Of a stretch of 47,728 nucleotides of DNA, positions 15,787-24,049 are shown piece after piece (within the stretch, counting starts at the first letter, position 1; each line of letters opens with the position of its first letter). The stretch is from Candidatus Effluviviaceae Genus V sp. (lineage in GTDB: Bacteria; Joyebacterota; Joyebacteria; Joyebacterales; Joyebacteraceae). Location: contig WJMD01000052.1 in assembly GCA_014728125.1 (NCBI GenBank), positions 1 through 47,728 of the forward strand, in the 5' to 3' direction. The translations under genes and the position numbers were made by a program. The notes beneath the pieces were generated by a model. That model made no database searches. It had not been told where the DNA came from and saw only the letters and a list, made by a program, of their open reading frames with translations.

Positions 15787-17673
15787 CTAGAACGTCCTCA
15801 CGATGTTGAGCGAGATGTCCCAGACCTCCTTCTGCCGCTCGACGATGTTGGTCGCGTCTCGGTGCTTCCGCCCGACCGAGAGCCGGACCTTGGTGCCGTC
15901 CTCGAACTCGTGCGTGGCGTTGGCCTTGACGCTGGCGCTGGTGTCGAAACGCTCCCAGGCGAACTCGCGCTCGCCGTCGCTGAAGGTCCATCTGGTTTGG
16001 ACGCTGTAATCGTGGCTGGCTTCAAAGTCGATGACGTCGAAGATGCGGTACTTCAGCGTCAGTGACATCCTGTGATTGTCGCGCTCGCTGTTTTTGCCGT
16101 AACGCTCGACGCCCTGGTCGTCCTCTCTGTAGGAACCCTCGTCCTGACCACGGTACTCGTGGCTGATCGAGAGACTGACCGGGTCGAGCACCTTCCAGTT
16201 CGCTGTCGTCTGCACGCCGAAGTTGCGGATCAGGAAATTCGAGTCCTCTTCGTACCTGTAGAACGTGTAGTCGGCCGAGAGCGTGTACGTCTGCTTGACG
16301 CTGAAGCGCGGCGAGAAGATCTTCCGGATCCACGGCGAGACGGCATAGGTCTCGGAGGTCTTCGTATCGCCGCTGCGTGACGTCCTGATGTAGATCAGCT
16401 GGTCCTCGCGGATCCGGACACTCAGGCCGGCCGACAGGTCCCTCCGCGGCTTGTACTCGAGATTGAGAGAGCTTTCCTGATCGTAGATGTCGCGGTCCTG
16501 GTCATTGTTGCGCGTGTCGTCGAACATGTGAGCGGTGAGGCCGACGCGCCACTGCACCGACGCCTCGAGCTTCTCTCCGAAGCTGTGCGAGATCGTCGCA
16601 CCGAACGAACCGGACTGCTGATCGCCGGTTCTGAAATCGTAGTACTCGTTGCGCTTCTTCTCGGAACGCAGGGTCGCCGACATGTTCGTCTCGCCGAGCG
16701 TGTACGACAGACTGGCGTCGACGCCTCTTGAGGTGATCTCGCTGTCCTTCGTGGTCTCGATGTCATAGGTCGCCTTGGAGCGGCTGTAGTTGAAACCGAT
16801 CTGCGTCGTGAGCCCTTCGACGAGCCCGAGGGTCGTCTGGACGTTCGCCGACTCACTGTCCTGCTCTCTCCGCTCGGTCTGCTCGTCCTTGGGATACTCC
16901 TTGACGCCCGCCGTACGAGCCATGTTCACGCGGACGCTGTGGTTCTCCATCGTGTAATCGAACGAGGCGCGAATCGCGTTGTTGAACGACTCGTCCTGGC
17001 TCTCGAGCGCGCCCTGCTCCGAGTCGAGCAGCGAGTGTGACCCGCTGTAACCGATCTCGGTCGTCAGATGGTCGCCCCTCCGGTACGTGAGGGCCGCGTT
17101 GACCGACTGGTTCGAGCCGCGGCTTTCGATGTTCGAGTACTCGTTCCGTTCGATGCCGGCCGACGTGCCGAGCGAGGCGCTGAGACCCGAGAGGAACGCC
17201 TTCTTGTAGCTCGTGGAGAGACTGACGTTTTCCCTGTTCCGGAACGTCTTCGACTCCTCGTCCGTTCCCTCGTTTCTGATGTCGACCTGCTTCACGCGGT
17301 GGTACTTCAACCCGGTCGAGATGGCGCTCGAGACGTTGACCCCGAGCGTGGCGTTCCAGTTCTCCTGGCGGTTGTTCCTGTCGAGGACCTCGTTCTCCCG
17401 GGTGGTGATGTTCGTCGTGGCCCGGAATGACATCTTCGGGGAAAGCTGGTACGACAGACTGAAGTCGTGCCTCCAGCTCGAGATGTCCTGGTCCTTGTTG
17501 TACGAGAGATCGTATTTCGGACTGAATCCGGCCTGGGAGGCCGTGTCGTTCGTGCCCTGGAACCCGGTCGGGCCTTCGCCGTTCTCCCCTTCCCCGTCCT
17601 GCGCCTGTGCGGGCGCTGCGGCGAGCGCGAACGTCGCCAGAAGAACGACCGGTATGATGAGACGGCGGACCAT
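15787..17673 (-). CDS. Outer-membrane beta-barrel protein
   Basis: A 628-residue protein. The signal peptide is residues 1-24 (MVRRLIIPVVLLATFALA...AQA). After an acidic linker, nearly all of it is amphipathic strands of 8-12 residues with alternating aromatic and polar residues (L-T-Y-R-R-G-D-H-L-T-T-E-I-G-Y, V-S-L-S-I-S-H-E-Y). The chain ends in N-I-V-R-T-F: a C-terminal Phe is the usual BamA-recognised beta-signal. Strand count by eye suggests a large barrel of 20 or more strands. No TonB box or plug is obvious. The start could be the ATG at 17673 or the GTG three bases earlier. It is 31 bases after rsmA and before a lipoprotein. In enterobacteria an outer-membrane protein gene (lptD) lies beside surA-pdxA-rsmA, but I do not see LptD domain features here. 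Confidence 0.82.
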   Translation of the reverse strand: MVRRLIIPVVLLATFALAAAPAQAQDGEGENGEGPTGFQGTNDTASQAGFSPKYDLSYNKDQDISSWRHDFSLSYQLSPKMSFRATTNITTRENEVLDRNNRQENWNATLGVNVSSAISTGLKYHRVKQVDIRNEGTDEESKTFRNRENVSLSTSYKKAFLSGLSASLGTSAGIERNEYSNIESRGSNQSVNAALTYRRGDHLTTEIGYSGSHSLLDSEQGALESQDESFNNAIRASFDYTMENHSVRVNMARTAGVKEYPKDEQTERREQDSESANVQTTLGLVEGLTTQIGFNYSRSKATYDIETTKDSEITSRGVDASLSYTLGETNMSATLRSEKKRNEYYDFRTGDQQSGSFGATISHSFGEKLEASVQWRVGLTAHMFDDTRNNDQDRDIYDQESSLNLEYKPRRDLSAGLSVRIREDQLIYIRTSRSGDTKTSETYAVSPWIRKIFSPRFSVKQTYTLSADYTFYRYEEDSNFLIRNFGVQTTANWKVLDPVSLSISHEYRGQDEGSYREDDQGVERYGKNSERDNHRMSLTLKYRIFDVIDFEASHDYSVQTRWTFSDGEREFAWERFDTSASVKANATHEFEDGTKVRLSVGRKHRDATNIVERQKEVWDISLNIVRTF

Positions 17674-17704
17674 CACGTGATCTCCACAGCGGGAGTGTTC
17701 AGCA

Positions 17705-18556
17705 TCATCCTGCCCGTTCGAGCCGGTCGAGCGAGACGGCGAGACGGTCGAACTCGTTGACGGACAGCGTCTCGCCCCTGCGTCTGAGGTCGATGCCGGA
17801 CGCTGCGCAGAGTTCATCCGTCGTGACCCCGACCGGCTCCAGAAGCGGCCTCAGCGCCGATCGGAGCATCTTGCGCCGACGGCCGAACGCGGCGCGCACG
17901 ACGCCCTCGAACGTTGAGGCCCTCGACGCCAGCTCCGGCGGATGGGCGAGGTCGATCTCGATGACGGCCGAGTCGACCGCCGGACGCGGGACGAAACACG
18001 TCCGCCTGACCTGGAAGAGCCTTCTGACGCCCGCGACCGAGCCGAGCATGACCGTCAGCGCCGAGTAGTCCGGGTCGCCCGGTTCGGCCGCCAGGCGCGC
18101 CCCGACCTCGGCCTGGACCATGACCACAGACCGACGCACGACGTCCCGTGCCTCGACGATTCGCTCGAGCACCGGGCTCGTGATCGCGTACGGCAGGTTC
18201 CCGGCCACGATGAGCTCCGACGCGTCGCGTTCGCGGGCCACACGGTCGAGATCGAGATCGAGAAAATCGCCCTCGACGAGTTCGAGCCCCGGCACATCGC
18301 CGTACTCGCTCCGGAAGGCCGCCGCGATGCCCGAGTCCAGTTCCACCGCGACGACGTGCCGCGAACGTTCCACCAATCCGAAGGTGATGGCCCCGAACCC
18401 GGGACCGACCTCGACGACGATGTCTCCCGGGTCCGGGCCTACGGCCTCGACCACCTTCGCCGCCGCGTTCCGGTCGGCGAGGAAGTTCTGGCCCCGCCCC
18501 TTCGCGGGCGCCAGCCCGTACTTCCGGAGCATCGTTCCCGGCGGGGCCGGTCTCAT
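17705..18556 (-). CDS. rsmA: 16S rRNA (adenine1518-N6/adenine1519-N6)-dimethyltransferase RsmA/KsgA
   Basis: A 283-residue enzyme that dimethylates two adjacent adenines in the 3' hairpin of 16S rRNA during late 30S maturation. Seen: G-Q-N-F-L-A-D (22-28), SAM motif I V-E-V-G-P-G-F-G-A-I-T (48-58), acidic V-E-L-D (71-74), E-G-D-F-L-D (95-100), the catalytic N-L-P-Y motif (120-123), and a C-terminal helical domain with R-R-R-K-M-L-R-S-A-L and R-R-G-E-T-L-S-V-N-E-F. The ATG at 18556 overlaps the stop of the TatD/radical SAM gene by four bases (ATGA), so translation is coupled; a longer frame upstream from 18712 is a shadow. The neighbour order metG-tatD-rsmA is shared with Bacillus. Confidence 0.96.
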   Translation of the reverse strand: MRPAPPGTMLRKYGLAPAKGRGQNFLADRNAAAKVVEAVGPDPGDIVVEVGPGFGAITFGLVERSRHVVAVELDSGIAAAFRSEYGDVPGLELVEGDFLDLDLDRVARERDASELIVAGNLPYAITSPVLERIVEARDVVRRSVVMVQAEVGARLAAEPGDPDYSALTVMLGSVAGVRRLFQVRRTCFVPRPAVDSAVIEIDLAHPPELASRASTFEGVVRAAFGRRRKMLRSALRPLLEPVGVTTDELCAASGIDLRRRGETLSVNEFDRLAVSLDRLERAG

Positions 18557-19989
18557 GCCGTGTTCCGTCCTCGCGGGCTCATGAGCCCGACGCCGCCGCC
18601 CCGCACGCGCAGCGGCACCCCCAGCTCGTTCGCGATGGACCGCACCTCGTCCACATCGACGCCGGGGACATCGACGAGACTCGCGGTCACATCGAGCCCG
18701 GCGCGCACGCACTCTCTGATGAACGACACGACGTGTCCGAAGGTCTCCTTGCCCCGTCTCGGTCTGCAGATCTCGTTGTAGGTCTCGGCGTCCGACGCGT
18801 TCAGACTGACCGACACGGCGTCGACGACCTCAGCGAGCTCGGGAGCGATGTTCCGGTTCCAGATCATGCTCCCGTGCCCGTTCGTATTGATGCGGACTCT
18901 GGCACCCTTCTTCTTGAGCGCCGCCGCGATCTCGAGGAGCGCGTCGAGCCGCATCGTCGGCTCGCCGTAGCCGCAGAAGACGATCTCGTTGTACTTCGTC
19001 GGATCGCCCACCTCGCCGAGCACCTCGTCGACCGTCGGCTCCCGTTCGAGACGCAGATTGTACCCCCAGAGGATATCGCTCTGGTACCGGACACAGAACC
19101 TGCACGCGTTCGAACAGCGGTTGGTGATGTTGAGGTAGAGGTTCCCCCACATCTCGTAGGTGATCGACGGCGGGGGACGCTCGGGGATGCGGAAGAGGCG
19201 CATAGCGTTCCCCGTCGCCGCTCGAGCCAGGTCGGCGACGCTCATGTCCCTGAGCTCCGCGACGCGCTCCGCCACGAAGGCCACGTAGGCCGGCTCGTTC
19301 CGCTTTCCCCGGTGCGGCTTCGGCGTGAGCCACGGCGCATCGGTCTCGAGAAGGAGTGTCCTCCGGGGGACCGTCTCCGCGACCTTCGCCAGCCGGCCTC
19401 CGGACGAGAAGGTAACGGGCCCGCCGATGCCGACATGGAACCCGCGGCGCACCACCTGCTCGGCGTACGCCGCGTCGCCGGGGAAGCAGTGCATCACGCC
19501 CCCGACCTCGCCCGCGCACTCGTCGTCGACGATCTCGAGCACGTCATCGAGCGCGTCCCGGTTGTGGATGATGAGCGGTAGTTCGAGGCGCCTTGCCAGC
19601 CGGATGTGCTCCCGGAACGCCGCCCTCTGTGCGTCCCTGGGTGAGTGGTCCCGGTAGTAGTCGAGCCCCGTCTCCCCGATGGCTACGACGCGCTCGTGTC
19701 CCGCCATCGACTCGATCCTGGAGAGGGTGCGTTCGTCGACCGACGCGGCTTCGTGCGGGTGTATGCCGACCGACGCGTAGATGAAATCGTACCGCTCGGC
19801 GAGGTCGATGGCCGCGCGGCTGGTCTCCAGGTTGAAGCCGACGTTGATGATGAAGCTGACACCCGCGGCCCGCGCACGAACGATGACGTCGGAGCGGTCC
19901 GCGTCGTAGTCCTCGAGATCGAGGTGCGCGTGCGTGTCCGCCAGAAGCGGCAGGTCCCCGGATACGGTGGTGTCGCGCTCGTCGCCCAC
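18553..19989 (-). CDS. TatD-family metal-dependent hydrolase fused to TatD-linked radical SAM domain
   Basis: 478 residues in two domains. Residues 1-268 are a complete TatD-type amidohydrolase barrel: D-T-H-A-H-L-D (metal His20, His22), G-E-T-G-L-D-Y-Y (Glu106), I-I-H-N-R (His142), G-G-V-M-H-C-F (His167), E-T-D-A-P-W-L-T-P (Asp217); such enzymes act as 3'-5' DNases or on D-aminoacyl groups. Residues about 278-478 are a short radical SAM domain with C-S-N-A-C-R-F-C (Cys292, 296, 299), G-Y-G-E-P-T and R-I-N-T-N-G-H-G. From memory this matches the 'TatD family-associated radical SAM' group, of unknown reaction. The GTG start at 19989 overlaps the metG stop by one base (TAGTG); the stop overlaps rsmA. 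No C-terminal accessory cluster domain is seen. Confidence 0.9.
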   Translation of the reverse strand: MGDERDTTVSGDLPLLADTHAHLDLEDYDADRSDVIVRARAAGVSFIINVGFNLETSRAAIDLAERYDFIYASVGIHPHEAASVDERTLSRIESMAGHERVVAIGETGLDYYRDHSPRDAQRAAFREHIRLARRLELPLIIHNRDALDDVLEIVDDECAGEVGGVMHCFPGDAAYAEQVVRRGFHVGIGGPVTFSSGGRLAKVAETVPRRTLLLETDAPWLTPKPHRGKRNEPAYVAFVAERVAELRDMSVADLARAATGNAMRLFRIPERPPPSITYEMWGNLYLNITNRCSNACRFCVRYQSDILWGYNLRLEREPTVDEVLGEVGDPTKYNEIVFCGYGEPTMRLDALLEIAAALKKKGARVRINTNGHGSMIWNRNIAPELAEVVDAVSVSLNASDAETYNEICRPRRGKETFGHVVSFIRECVRAGLDVTASLVDVPGVDVDEVRSIANELGVPLRVRGGGVGLMSPRGRNTA

Positions 19990-21929
19990 TAGCTCACCTT
20001 CGTTCCAGGCGCGAGGTCGCGGTCCGGAACGAGCAGCGCGAGACCGTCGTCGCTCGATGCCGCGAGGAGCATCCCCTGCGACTCGACGCCTCGGATCGTC
20101 GCGGGCTCGAGGTTCGCGAGGACGACGATCGACTTGCCGACGAGCTCGTCCGGTGTGTACTGCTGGGCTATTCCGGCCACGATCTGGCGTTCCTCGCTCC
20201 CCAGGCTGATCTTCAGCCTGAGAAGCTTGTCGGTCTTCTCGACCCGCTCAGCCTCGAGGACGCGGGCGATCCGGATGTCCAGTCGCTTGAAGTCGTCGAA
20301 GTTCACCATCTCAGGCTCCTCTCCCGTCTCGTCGTCGGCGACGGCGGACGCGTCCTCCGTCGCCTCTTCCTCCGACGCGGTCATCACATCGAACCGGGCG
20401 GCGAGTTCCTCGTCCGTGTGCTTGGGGAAGACGGGCTCGCCCCGCTCGATGAAGATCTCCCGTGACCACCCGGAGCCCCACGACATCATGCCCTCCAGGG
20501 GCACTTCTCCGACACGGAACTCCGCTCCGATCGTCTCGAGGATCTTCTCACACTTCCCGGGCATGACGGGCCACGCGAGTACCGCGACCTGTCGGACCGC
20601 CTCGAAAACGTCGAAGAGAACCTGCGCCAGGCGTTCGTCGTCGCCGCTCTTCGCGAGCTCCCAGGGCTTCTCCTTCTCGATGTGACGATTGGCACGGCGG
20701 ACGAGTTCCCACATCGCTGCGAGCGCGGCCTGCGGAGCGTAGCGGGAATAGTCGGTGACGGCCTGTCTCCACACCCTACCCGCCAGCTCCTCGAGCCCCT
20801 TGTCGGATGTATCGGAGAGATTCGTGAGCTTCCCGTCCAGGTACTTCGCGACCATCGCGGTCGCGCGGGAGACGAGATTACCGAGGTCGTTCGCCAGCTC
20901 AGAGTCGTACCGCGCCCGGAACTGCTCCCAGGTGAAATCAACGTCTCGCCCGTAGGTGCCCTCGCGCATCAGGAAGTAGCGGAGAGCCGAGGGGCCGAAC
21001 ATGTCGGCCGCCTCCAGGGGATCGACCGTCACGCCCCGACTCTTCGAGAGCTTCTGTCCCTTGAAGTAGACGAACCCGTGTCCGTAGATCCTCCGCGGAA
21101 GCTCGACGCCGGCGCTCATGAGCATCGCGGGCCATATGACGCAATGGAATCTCGTGATGTCCTTCCCGATGATGTGGACGTCGGCGGGCCACCATCTGGA
21201 GAACATCTCCTGGTCCTCGCCGAACCCGACGCCGGTCACATAGTTCGTGAGTGCATCGAGCCACACGTAGATGACCTGCGACTCGTCCATCGGGAGCGGC
21301 ACGCCCCACTCGCTTCCGGCGCGCGTCACGCTGATATCCTCGAGGCCGCCCCGGATGAGCTGGACGATCTCGTTCCGCCTCGACTCCGGCTCGATGAACT
21401 CGGGGTGCTCCTCGATGTGCCTGAGTAGCGGCTCGGCGTACTTCGACAGCCGGAAGAAGTAGTTCTCCTCCTTGATCCACGACGGGCAGGTTCCGTGGGT
21501 CGGGCAGTTGCCGTCCTCGAGGTCCTTCTCCTGCAGGAAAGCCTCGCACGACTCGCAGTAATAGCCCTCGTAGTGCCCCTGGTAGATGTCGTGTTCGAGC
21601 GCGCGGAAGAGGTGCCCGAGCCTGCGAATGTGGTCCTCGTCGGTGGTGCGGATGAAGCGGTCGAAGCGGATCTCGAGGTTCTCCCAGATGTCGCGGAAGA
21701 CGCCCTCCATCTGATCGCAGTATGTCTTCGGGTCAAGGCCTCTCTCTCGCGCCGCACGAAGAACGTTCAGCGAGTGCTCATCGTTCCCGATCTGGAAGTA
21801 GACGTCTTCACCAAGAAGGCGATGGAACCTCGCGAAGACGTCCGCGGAGATCTTCTCGTAGGCCGTCCCGATGTGCGGCGTGCTGTTGACGTAGTCGATC
21901 GCCGTCGTGATGTAGTACGTGTCCGCCAT
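19989..21929 (-). CDS. metG: Methionine--tRNA ligase
   Basis: A 646-residue class I aminoacyl-tRNA synthetase charging tRNA-Met. Seen: P-H-I-G-T (HIGH-type, residues 18-22), one zinc knuckle with C-E-S-C (125-128) and C-P-T-H (142-145), the single-knuckle type of Thermus, V-W-L-D-A-L-T-N-Y, H-I-I-G-K-D-I-T-R-F-H, and K-L-S-K-S (293-297). An acidic linker rich in Glu/Asp (about 515-540) leads to a C-terminal tRNA-binding (EMAP/Trbp111) domain, F-K-R-L-D-I-R-I-A-R-V to the end, which also dimerises the enzyme. ATG at 21929 with GGGGGA before it; 27 bases after ricT. Length and domains are normal. Confidence 0.97.
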   Translation of the reverse strand: MADTYYITTAIDYVNSTPHIGTAYEKISADVFARFHRLLGEDVYFQIGNDEHSLNVLRAARERGLDPKTYCDQMEGVFRDIWENLEIRFDRFIRTTDEDHIRRLGHLFRALEHDIYQGHYEGYYCESCEAFLQEKDLEDGNCPTHGTCPSWIKEENYFFRLSKYAEPLLRHIEEHPEFIEPESRRNEIVQLIRGGLEDISVTRAGSEWGVPLPMDESQVIYVWLDALTNYVTGVGFGEDQEMFSRWWPADVHIIGKDITRFHCVIWPAMLMSAGVELPRRIYGHGFVYFKGQKLSKSRGVTVDPLEAADMFGPSALRYFLMREGTYGRDVDFTWEQFRARYDSELANDLGNLVSRATAMVAKYLDGKLTNLSDTSDKGLEELAGRVWRQAVTDYSRYAPQAALAAMWELVRRANRHIEKEKPWELAKSGDDERLAQVLFDVFEAVRQVAVLAWPVMPGKCEKILETIGAEFRVGEVPLEGMMSWGSGWSREIFIERGEPVFPKHTDEELAARFDVMTASEEEATEDASAVADDETGEEPEMVNFDDFKRLDIRIARVLEAERVEKTDKLLRLKISLGSEERQIVAGIAQQYTPDELVGKSIVVLANLEPATIRGVESQGMLLAASSDDGLALLVPDRDLAPGTKVS

Positions 21930-21956
21930 TCCCCCGCCTCTCGTATCGCGGCAGCT

Positions 21957-22832
21957 CTACATCTCGTACTGCCGCTCGTCGTCCTTCGTGGACTCGTCCG
22001 TGAAGTCGCCCTTGAGGAAGTTCTCTAGGGTCACCGTGATGGTCTGTCCCTCGGGGTCCGAGACGGAGACCCGGCCCCGGAAAATGTCGACGGCGACGAC
22101 CTTCCCCTTGCGGCCGCCCATGTCGACCTTGGTCCCGAGCTTTGGAAACTCCTTGCCCGCCTTCTGATAGAACTCCCGCTCGTACCTGAGACAGCACATC
22201 AACCGCCCGCATCCGCCCGAGATCTTCGGGGAGCCCGGTGCCAGGTGCTGCTCCTTGACCATCTTGAGCGTGACGGGGTCGAAGTCCTGTATGATCCCGC
22301 GGCAGCAGTAGTACCTGCCGCATCGGCCGAATCCGCCGAGCCTCCTGGCCTCGTCGCGAACACCGATCTGCCTCATCTCGATGCGCGTCTTGAAGCGGCT
22401 CGCGAGATCGCGCACCAGTTTCCGGAAGTCGACACGTCGGTCGGAGGTGAAGTAGAACCGAATGCGGTTGCCGTCGAACTGCCACTCGACGTCGACGAGC
22501 TTCATCGGGAGCTTCTGCCTGGCGATGAGCTCCTGGCAGATCCTGTAGGCCTCCATCTCCTTCTCTTCGATGCGCTCCCATGTGTCGATGTCGGACCGGG
22601 TCGCCCTGCGCAGGATCTCACCGGCGGTCCCCTTGTCGCGGATCTTCTTGCTGGCGTTCTCGCCCTCGCGGAGCACGCGCCCGACATCCTGCCCGCGCTC
22701 GACCCGCACGACCGCGAAGTCTCCCAGCTGGAAGGGGATGTTCCTCGGGTTCGAGAAGAGCGCCTTACGGCCGCCCTTGAACTCGATCTCGAAGGACTCC
22801 GGCGTCCTGCCCTCTATCCCCTCAGGCTGCAT
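21957..22832 (-). CDS. ricT: PSP1-domain protein RicT (YaaT)
   Basis: A 291-residue cytoplasmic protein. The PSP1 domain is recognisable by V-E-W-Q-F-D-G-N-R-I-R-F-Y-F-T-S, V-D-F-R-K-L-V-R-D-L-A, T-R-I-E-M-R-Q-I-G-V-R-D-E-A-R and the two cysteine clusters C-G-R-Y-Y-C-C (171-177) and C-G-R-L-M-C-C (208-214). In Bacillus the RicT-RicA-RicF complex carries Fe-S clusters on these cysteines and controls RNase Y-dependent RNA maturation; no ricA or ricF is seen in this window. The ATG at 22832 lies inside the end of holB (11-base overlap) with GGGGAAG six bases upstream. holB-ricT adjacency is the same as in Firmicutes. Confidence 0.93.
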   Translation of the reverse strand: MQPEGIEGRTPESFEIEFKGGRKALFSNPRNIPFQLGDFAVVRVERGQDVGRVLREGENASKKIRDKGTAGEILRRATRSDIDTWERIEEKEMEAYRICQELIARQKLPMKLVDVEWQFDGNRIRFYFTSDRRVDFRKLVRDLASRFKTRIEMRQIGVRDEARRLGGFGRCGRYYCCRGIIQDFDPVTLKMVKEQHLAPGSPKISGGCGRLMCCLRYEREFYQKAGKEFPKLGTKVDMGGRKGKVVAVDIFRGRVSVSDPEGQTITVTLENFLKGDFTDESTKDDERQYEM

Positions 22833-23943
22833 GGCGTCTTCCCCGCGTCAGGCCGGCGCGCTTCCGCGCGACGGCGACATCAAGAAGGACCGACGTGAAC
22901 ACGATCGACGGGTTCGAGTAGCGCTCGATGGCCCGTCGTGCCTCGTCGAGACCCGTGATCAACCGGTCGAGCTGTTCGTAATCGTACGCCGCGGCCTCGC
23001 TGCGCACGGCGTCGGCGTGCGATGCGTAGAGAAGGTCGACCTCCCCGCCGGCGGCCTTCTCTACCAGAACATCGCGATACCAGAGCGCCATGAGCTCGAG
23101 CAGGCGCTCCTGGTCCTGACGTCCCAAACGGAAGGCCAGACGCTGCGCCTCGGACAGGAGCGGACGGACCCCGGTGAGGCCCTTCCCCATGACGAGCCCT
23201 GCGACGTGATCGAGCTCGCCCTCGAGACCGCTCTTCTCGGCCCGGACCGCTGCGCCTGCGCTGCCGAGCGCGATCGCGGCCGCCGCCCTCGCCTCCTTCT
23301 CGGTGAACCCGAGGCGATCGTCCGAGACGAGGATCCCCTCGATCGTCCCGCGCGACAGCCGCGTGAAGGGGACCCGCTGACACCGCGAGACTACCGTATC
23401 GGGCAGCGCCGTCGGCCGGGAGGACGTCAGGATGATGACCGTGCCCTCCGGCGGCTCCTCCAGAGTCTTGAGCAGCGTGTTGGCGCCCTCGGTCGTCATC
23501 CTGTCGGCATCGGCGATGACGAAGACCTTCCACGGCCCGACGTACGGTCGGCGGCTGGCCGCCCCGACGACGTCCGAGAGCACGCTGTCGACCGAGATGA
23601 CGGCGGTCTTGCGTCCGTAGTCGTCGCTGCGGTATCCGTTCTCTACGTAGTCCGCGAGTATCTCCGCGCGCGCCGCAGGCTTGAAGCTCGTCGGTGTCGG
23701 GAAGATCAGATGAACGTCAGGATGCCCGAGCCCGGCGATCTGTGCGCACGACGCGCACTCCCCGCACGGCTCGAGGTCGGCTCCATCGCAGTAGAGGGCG
23801 CGCGCGAACTCGAGCGCGGTCGTCTCCTTGCCGACGCCGTCGGGACCGTGAAAGAGGTACGCGTGCGGCATCCGGTCGGACGCGGTAGCCGCCGACAGCA
23901 ACCGCACCGCCTGGTCCTGACCCCGGATGCGCGACAGGCTCAT
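22822..23943 (-). CDS. holB: DNA polymerase III subunit delta'
   Basis: A 373-residue clamp-loader subunit. Seen: I-R-G-Q-D-Q-A near the N-terminus, P-H-A-Y-L-F-H-G-P-D-G-V-G-K-E (26-40), a P-loop with Glu where Thr/Ser is expected, in keeping with the non-hydrolysing role of delta', a four-cysteine zinc site (Cys52, Cys60, Cys63, Cys66), V-F-V-I-A-D-A-D-R-M, N-T-L-L-K-T-L-E-E-P-P, and the S-R-C arginine-finger motif. The ATG at 23943 is chosen because a GAGGAG stretch precedes it and the fold begins there; an upstream frame from 24015 overlaps the promoter at 24014-24043. First gene of the operon that runs to 15169. Confidence 0.94.
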   Translation of the reverse strand: MSLSRIRGQDQAVRLLSAATASDRMPHAYLFHGPDGVGKETTALEFARALYCDGADLEPCGECASCAQIAGLGHPDVHLIFPTPTSFKPAARAEILADYVENGYRSDDYGRKTAVISVDSVLSDVVGAASRRPYVGPWKVFVIADADRMTTEGANTLLKTLEEPPEGTVIILTSSRPTALPDTVVSRCQRVPFTRLSRGTIEGILVSDDRLGFTEKEARAAAAIALGSAGAAVRAEKSGLEGELDHVAGLVMGKGLTGVRPLLSEAQRLAFRLGRQDQERLLELMALWYRDVLVEKAAGGEVDLLYASHADAVRSEAAAYDYEQLDRLITGLDEARRAIERYSNPSIVFTSVLLDVAVARKRAGLTRGRRHAA

Positions 23944-24013
23944 CCTCTCCAGCTCCTCGTCCTGCACCGCGCGGGGTGAGCACCGCGAAGTGCGCGTCCT
24001 GCGATAACTTACC

Positions 24014-24043
24014 ATTCTAGGGAGCGCTTTGTGCGACCGTCAA
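24014..24043 (-). promoter_or_regulatory. Sigma70-type promoter for the holB-ricT-metG-tatD-rsmA operon
   Basis: Minus strand: -35 TTGACG (24038-24043), 18-base spacer, -10 TAGAAT (24014-24019). The -35 is seven bases past the pdxA stop. The predicted start gives a leader of about 65 bases before the holB ATG. Confidence 0.75.
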
Positions 24044-24049
24044 GGCGAT

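Noticed and set aside
15787-17673. Calling the outer-membrane barrel LptD because surA, pdxA and rsmA are nearby
   Set aside because: I see no LptD N-terminal OstA-like jellyroll pattern or its cysteine pairs; the context alone is not enough.
18557-18712. Longer RsmA starting at 18712
   Set aside because: The extra 52 residues are not part of the family and overlap the radical SAM domain; ATGA coupling at 18553-18556 is the usual arrangement.
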